Source: Klebsormidium nitens
Lineage: Eukaryota > Streptophyta > Klebsormidiophyceae > Klebsormidiales > Klebsormidiaceae
Direction: 5' to 3'
DNA length: 64,000 bases
Assembly: GCA_000708835.1 (NCBI GenBank)
Contig: DF237000.1
Location: 4,166-68,165, forward strand
Below are positions 58,741-64,000 of the stretch, one piece after another. Positions within the stretch are counted from its first letter, which is position 1; each line of letters begins with the position of its first letter. Position numbers and translations under genes: made by a program. The notes below the pieces were generated by a model. It saw only the letters and a list, made by a program, of their open reading frames with translations, was not told where the DNA came from and did no database searches.

Positions 58741-58765
58741 CTGTATATATTTGGAATATATACAG
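58741..58765. repeat. Perfect inverted repeat, 10-bp arms, 5-base loop
   Basis: Arms 'ctgtatatat' and 'atatatacag' around 'ttgga'. It could form a hairpin or a symmetric binding site. Confidence 0.9.
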
Positions 58766-59025
58766 CCGCGAAGTAACTATCTGGGGGCGCTCGTTCATAT
58801 AAGGTAAGCTAAGCTGGACAGGGACCGGGGCCCGGGCACAATGCTCGGACGTAGATGAATTCTTTAAATCGAGGCCGGAAGTGCCCGGTAAAAGTTGCTT
58901 GAAGCCGGTTCAAGGCCGTCTTTGATGCATTTTGGTCAATAAGAGTCCGGTATTCCGGGTGCAGGCTTGCATCATAGGCGCACACAGTGTGCGGCTGTGT
59001 CCCAAATTCTGCCGCACAAAGGTGG

Positions 59026-59048
59026 GCGGCTGGCCTGCGGCCAGCCGC
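59026..59048. repeat. Perfect inverted repeat, 10-bp arms, 3-base loop
   Basis: Arms 'gcggctggcc' and 'ggccagccgc' around 'tgc', with strong GC pairing. It lies in the block related to 58340-58450. Confidence 0.9.
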
Positions 59049-60733
59049 ACTTTGTACCTGGCGCGTGCGCGGCGCGTTAAACACTGATAGTGACCGTCGC
59101 TTCAAGCTTGTCCATGAGTGTGAGCTTCGCCGAGTCGTACGTTCAATTTGCATGATGCACGGGACCGTACCGTACGAGTCCGGGGCGCCCAACCGCGGCC
59201 GCGCGCGCTGCCACTACGCGGGGGTTCCGAGCTAGCACTGCAGAGAGGGATCCCCGGGCGCCCTGGTCAACGACTGCACACTTCTGGCTTTCGATGACGA
59301 CACCGGAGTCGGACTCGCCTGTCGGAAGAGACTCGAGAGTTGACGGCCCATGGAGCGGCTTGCGGCTGCTCGTTGGCTCGTGTCACTGGGGACAATAGTA
59401 GCAACTAGTCAACAGTCTGAACAGTCAGGGGAACTCCCTGCAGTGCGGCGTGCGAACTACAATACTGTATTGGTCAATGGGCGACCCAGCTGGATTGCAA
59501 GAGTATCTCAGTAGCAATTGACTTCTTTCTTTTTACGTTCTTCCAAGCGTGGAACAATTAATTCCTCAGCTGCTCCAACCTTCAAGCTCATACTAGTACA
59601 AGGGATTGCAGTTTCAATCCTCTGGTGCAGCTGTCACTGCAGTGCCTGCGTGACCTTTGCAGTCAATGCAGTTCACGCTCACGTCTGGAGTGCCGCAGCC
59701 TGGGCCGAGTATCTCGTGAACAACCAGTCAACGACCTTTAACTTCAACCACTCAAAGGCAGTTAGATACCTAAGTGCTAGCGGTTACCCAGCAAGAGCCC
59801 TAGCATATATTCGCCTCCAGTCCACGGTTATACCGTAGATCAGGATTGTGACGAACTCTTAGTCATCATTGCGGGTACTCATGCAGTAAGTGTCCGATTG
59901 TCAGCTGCAGCCGTGTCGAGTCTGCACTGGATGAAAATTTCATACAGGTTGAAGCAGTCACATAGCTCATGCACGTGACTAGGCTGGAAAGTCAGCACAG
60001 CTACAAGCGAGTCTCTTCACTGATACTGTAGAGGTAATTCTAGGACTATATCAAGCATTGCCTGTTGCCATATAGATCAACACTTGAGTGTACTTATATG
60101 CTTCAGAAACGTACAGAAACGCACCATCCAGCTTGTCAAACTTCTCAAGGCCAAGACCTGAAGACAGCGCCCCTGATCAGCTGCCTCAATTTTTTCTTCA
60201 GTTGGATTTGAATACCTAGCGACCATTTCCCTGGATCTACAGAGCATATATTCGTAAGAAGCGTCCGAAGAACCGAGCTAGCCTCCTCAGCCCCCTTCCT
60301 TTGCCAACCCTTATAGAACAGCTAGTACTACCGTCTTCACTTAGCGCCTTCGACAAGCAGTGGAGGACCGGATTGTCCGACCAATCACAACCGAGGGCAA
60401 GACAGGTAAGATGACGGCGTCTGAGAGTCCGTTTAAGAATAAATATACTCATATAGAACGTGGTTTATGATGGTATTACAGGCTCATTGCTTGCATGCGT
60501 GATATCTCCAGGTCAGCCAGACAATATGCTCAAAATTCTTCGGTCGTAACGACTTGATGCCGCCATCCAAAAAGGAAGAGAGCAACGACGGACCACATTT
60601 AGCAAGCTCAAGATCAATCAGGATACGCATTCATTCTGATACCAAACACAGCACCCAACTCAGCATGCAGAAACGGCGGTCAGCTGGCTAACTTCCTTTT
60701 CCTCACGTTCACAGAACGCAAAAGCTTGAGGGG

Positions 60734-62697
60734 ATGGCGAAGCTTCAACTACGGTCTGGAGCTGTGCTGGCACTTCTGATCTTCGTTGCTGCACTAACAA
60801 ACGGTATCAATGCACAGCCGACGGGAACTGGTGGGTCGTCTCCTGTGCTCTTGCTTGACCTATTCCTATTTTCTGTGTGTCACGCTTGCTTAGATTCCTT
60901 CCCGGCTTTCGGCTTGCGTAAAGGAGTGTGGTCAGCAGAAAAAGCAGCGCCGCAACAGGTCTGTCAGATCACTTTTTCTGCGGTCGAGATCATGCAGGCC
61001 GTGCAAACCAAATGTCATAACCTTTCTCTGCTGAGTTGATAAGTGAACGAATTTCGACGCAAGCCTGATTGCGATTCGGAGAGGATCGAGATAGTACTAC
61101 TTCTAGGCAGGGGGATTGGTAAGAGGTGGTTCTTGATGTCGGAAAATGTGAGACTAGTCATGCTCTGCGTCTGGGACAGAGAAACTCTTATTAAGAAAGT
61201 GAGTGCTGAGTTTTGATGTGAAGCTTCTGACGTGCTTTCACCATCGCATTCACAAGGCTTGTTGCAACTCTCTTTTTTTCCTTTACCTTCCCCTTGAAGG
61301 CGTGAGCCGAATGATCGGTGCAAACGTACTCCACCCAAGCCAGAACAAATGCTTGATGAAGCCCTCGCTTCGGGTCAAGATCGTCCCCCGTCAGAGTCCG
61401 ACGATCTTCCTCGGCCCTTCGTTGAACCAGCACTAGTTGACGATTTAACCACTGTGACCGTCCTCTTGCAGGCTCTTTTCCAAATGGAACGCCGTCCTCG
61501 AATCAGCAACCGGCCGCAACGCACCCTCCGCAAGTCATAGTAACCGATCCTCCGAAGGAGACCGAGAAGCCAACCGAGAAACCCGCGGAAACCACCCCCC
61601 CTAACCCGACCGAAACCCCAAAGTCAACTGAGAAGCCAACGGAGAAACCTTCCGNNNNNNNNNNNNNNNNNNNNNNNNNNNNNNNNNNNNNNNNNNNNNN
61701 NNNNNNNNNNNNNNNNNNNNNNNNNNNNNNNNNNNNNNNNNNNNNNNNNNNNNNNNNNNNNNNNNNNNNNNNNNNNNNNNNNNNNNNNNNNNNNNNNNNN
61801 NNNNNNNNNNNNNNNNNNNNNNNNNNNNNNNNNNNNNNNNNNNNNNNNNNNNNNNNNNNNNNNNNNNNNNNNNNNNNNNNNNNNNNNNNNNNNNNNNNNN
61901 NNNNNNNNNNNNNNNNNNNNNNNNNNNNNNNNNNNNNNNNNNNNNNNNNNNNNNNNNNNNNNNNNNNNNNNNNNNNNNNNNNNNNNNNNNNNNNNNNNNN
62001 NNNNNNNNNNNNNNNNNNNNNNNNNNNNNNNNNNNNNNNNNNNNNNNNNNNNNNNNNNNNNNNNNNNNNNNNNNNNNNNNNNNNNNNNNNNNNNNNNNNN
62101 NNNNNNNNNNNNNNNNNNNNNNNNNNNNNNNNNNNNNNNNNNNNNNNNNNNNNNNNNNNNNNNNNNNNNNNNNNNNNNNNNNNNNNNNNNNNNNNNNNNN
62201 NNNNNNNNNNNNNNNNNNNNNNNNNNNNNNNNNNNNNNNNNNNNNNNNNNNNNNNNNNNNNNNNNNNNNNNNNNNNNNNNNNNNNNNNNNNNNNNNNNNN
62301 NNNNNNNNNNNNNNNNNNNNNNNNNNNNNNNNNNNNNNNNNNNNNNNNNNNNNNNNNNNNNNNNNNNNNNNNNNNNNNNNNNNNNNNNNNGACGCCCAAG
62401 CCCACCGAAGCCTCTCCTCAACCCCCGATGACGCACGCTCCGTCAACCGGGAGCCCGACCATCCCTACCGGGCCCCCAATGCGTACACTTCTCCCGGAGA
62501 CGTTCCCCCCGATATTCACTCGTCAACCGGAAACTTTTGCCCCGACTCCCACAGAAACTTCCCCTCCTCAACCGACTCCGACCCAGCCAACCGTGAAAAC
62601 GCCTAAGCCGACCCCTAACACCGAGTCCCCGCCCATTAACCCTGCTCAGCCGCCTCCGGCTCAGGCACGGCGACTGTCGCGGAAAGCCCTCATCTGA
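60734..62697 (+). CDS. Secreted Pro/Thr-rich (mucin- or extensin-like) protein, 2 exons, interrupted by assembly gap
   Basis: Exon 1 (60734-60830) encodes a classic signal peptide (LALLIFVAALTNGINA) ending in QPTGT. Exon 2 (61472-62697) encodes a low-complexity region of KETEKPTEKPAET, TPKPTEAS and TPTETSPPQPTPTQPT repeats. The splice keeps the phase, and both sides of the 736-base N run are in the same frame, which supports one continuous coding exon of about 440 residues in total. The Thr/Pro/Glu/Lys repeats suggest heavy O-glycosylation and a cell-wall or mucilage role. There is no hydrophobic C-terminal tail, so GPI anchoring is unlikely; the protein ends RRLSRKALI. No enzymatic domain is visible, although one could be hidden in the gap. 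Confidence 0.75.
61655..62390. other. Assembly gap (736 N)
   Basis: A run of unknown bases inside the repeat-coding exon of the Pro/Thr-rich protein. Collapse of tandem coding repeats during assembly is the likely cause. Confidence 0.98.
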
Positions 62698-63894
62698 AAT
62701 AGTACATGATTGAGAAGGTTGCTCAAAGATCGCCGGTTCTTAACCCATTGTTTGCTCGATTGAGAGATTGAAAAGCAGTGGCTTCGTCTCCTCATCAGCT
62801 TATAGAACCGTACGAAAGAGTGTAAGATTGAAAGAATGGACTAAGCGGTTAAGTGTAGCGTCAAAGTGTAAAACAAGCTTAGCCACCTCCTAAATCCATA
62901 AAGTAATGCAGAAAATTTGATGTTGATTGATCTGAACCACTAATCAGAGGATAAGTTATCGATACAATCTTCCATCAATAATTTGTGACTCCGGATCACA
63001 GTCACATGGCCGGGCCCCGACCACCGCGTTTGAGAAACATCCGATCCACGGAGTAACTCTCGAAGTTGTAAGAGCAACGCCTGCATTGATTGTGTATTCT
63101 AACAGTAGGGATCATGGCAGATCTCTGTGGACTTTGCGCTTCGGCAGGCTGTACGAACAGGCAATTCAATGATCAAGTAGATTTATCGTGTCTAGTCCTA
63201 AATGACTGAGCCCGATCGGCCACACGTGACGTGATACTGTAGCCATGTATAATGATGCCAGAGGACCCAGTGACCGGCCGCTTGTACCATGGAGTGCGGT
63301 TGCCAGGGGCCCGCGCCCCGTTGGTGCCGCGGGCCTGCTAGCGCGCTGTACGGCTACGTTTTTACAGAATTTTGGCCCAGCTTGAAACCTTCATGCCAGA
63401 CATGCAAAACGTCTGATGCATGGAATGATCGAGGCAAGTTTACGTGTTGCAATTGTGCTCTTGTAATTTTGTTGACGTTATAAGAAGGTGCATGCACGAT
63501 TCAATATCTGTGTACACTAACTGATACAGTCTCTGCGACATAATGATTGAGGCTAGGGCAACCCAAATGCCGCTGGCAAGCCGGCCTGCGTGGTTGTGCG
63601 GTGCAACAAGAAGTAGGCTCAAAGTACAATGATCGAGCAGTGACTTACTAGTTAATGTGCTCTTATGATGCCAGGATTCCTTGCACGTGATTCGGACCCA
63701 CAGCTTTCTCAGTCTGGCAACCGACTTGCAGCTCGCCGATATGGGGCCAGCCTGGCGGCAGCGCGCCCGGTAATATGCAGTGCAAGTGGAGCCGCACGTC
63801 GCCATACCGCAGTGTGTACGTCGGCATTTTTATATGAGATTTTATATCGAGCTGGCGCAACACGCGCGCAGAGCTTGAAAGAGGAAGGTTAGTC
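62698..63894. other. Intergenic interval
   Basis: 3' flank of the Pro/Thr-rich gene and upstream DNA of a possible next gene. Only short, unsupported frames are present. Confidence 0.4.
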
Positions 63895-63945
63895 ATGCAG
63901 GCGAAAGAGAACGACGGCCCGGTTCACCTAGCAAGCTTTGAACAG
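63895..63945 (+). CDS. Possible first coding exon of a gene running off the right edge
   Basis: An ATG opens 17 codons (MQAKENDGPVHLASFEQ) ending exactly at a CAG|GTAAAG donor. The rest would lie beyond the window. Short length makes this tentative. Confidence 0.3.
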
Positions 63946-64000
63946 GTAAAGCTCTTCTAGGCACTCCTTTGGCATTCCACGTTGTCTCTCCTGCGTAATG

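Larger units (their letters stand above)
57279..60733. other. Gene-poor interval with several strong inverted repeats
   Basis: 3.5 kb with no supported gene; a 106-codon frame at 59518-59838 has no family resemblance. Two related blocks near 58340-58450 and 58980-59060 share 'gtgtgcggctg' and 'gccgcaca(c/a)' elements and contain palindromes (separate entries). This may be the remains of mobile DNA. Confidence 0.4.

Noticed and set aside
59518-59838. Plus-strand frame of 106 codons with a hydrophobic stretch
   Set aside because: No signal peptide at its start, no homology signature and no exon structure; compatible with chance.
61503-62446. Long minus-strand frames across the N gap
   Set aside because: They are open only because N runs contain no stops, and they overlap the well-supported plus-strand Pro/Thr exon.
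1-64000. CRISPR arrays, operons, ribosome binding sites and prokaryotic mobile elements
   Set aside because: The window is eukaryotic, with spliced genes; nothing of this kind was seen.

Overview
This window is nuclear DNA of a green plant-lineage eukaryote, most likely a streptophyte (charophyte) alga; a Klebsormidium-like filamentous alga fits best. The case for this: most genes are split by many short GT-AG introns. The REC8 and the EGF/alliinase-type tryptophan aminotransferase are of the land-plant type. A motile-cilium gene (CFAP144/FAM183) is still present, and flowering plants have lost it. The genus is inferred; plant-lineage origin is well supported. I joined exons by hand, checking splice-site consensus and reading-frame phase at every junction.

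Layout, left to right. (1) 1.2-10.0 kb, plus: a ten-exon SNM1/DCLRE1 DNA cross-link repair nuclease with UBZ finger, SAM domain, PIP-like motifs and metallo-beta-lactamase/beta-CASP nuclease. (2) 10.6-14.2 kb, minus: a six-exon SPC25 of the NDC80 kinetochore complex. (3) 15.3-21.7 kb, plus, head to head with SPC25: a nine-exon coiled-coil protein with a Csm1/TITAN9-like C-terminus and about 40 tetrapeptide GxxxG-type repeats. (4) 23.2-27.0 kb, minus: an intronless 1275-residue receptor-like protein with plant LRRs and an unusual multi-pass, XK-related-like C-terminus in place of a kinase. (5) 30.9-33.5 kb, minus: CFAP144. (6) 35.5-37.0 kb, plus: an unrecognised 250-residue protein. (7) 39.9-43.7 kb, plus: a SirB1-like transglutaminase-fold protein. 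(8) 45.7-51.3 kb, plus: an 18-exon REC8 meiotic cohesin kleisin. (9) 52.0-57.3 kb, plus: a membrane-anchored EGF/alliinase-type tryptophan aminotransferase (TAA/TAR). (10) 60.7-62.7 kb, plus: a secreted Pro/Thr-rich wall-type protein interrupted by a 736-base assembly gap. A possible first exon of a further gene lies at the right edge.

Four genes concern chromosome transmission and repair (SNM1, SPC25, the TITAN9/Csm1 candidate, REC8). In fungi, Csm1 acts at kinetochores through the complex that also holds SPC24/25, so the SPC25/TITAN9 pair could share regulation.

The strongest unexplained signal is structural. Introns of at least four genes contain tandem, decayed copies of the edge of the adjacent exon together with its splice site ('exon echoes'), at spacings of about 105-180 bp. 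The SNM1 gene alone has seven such clusters. This suggests that introns here grow by repeated local duplication across exon-intron boundaries, leaving arrays of decoy splice sites.
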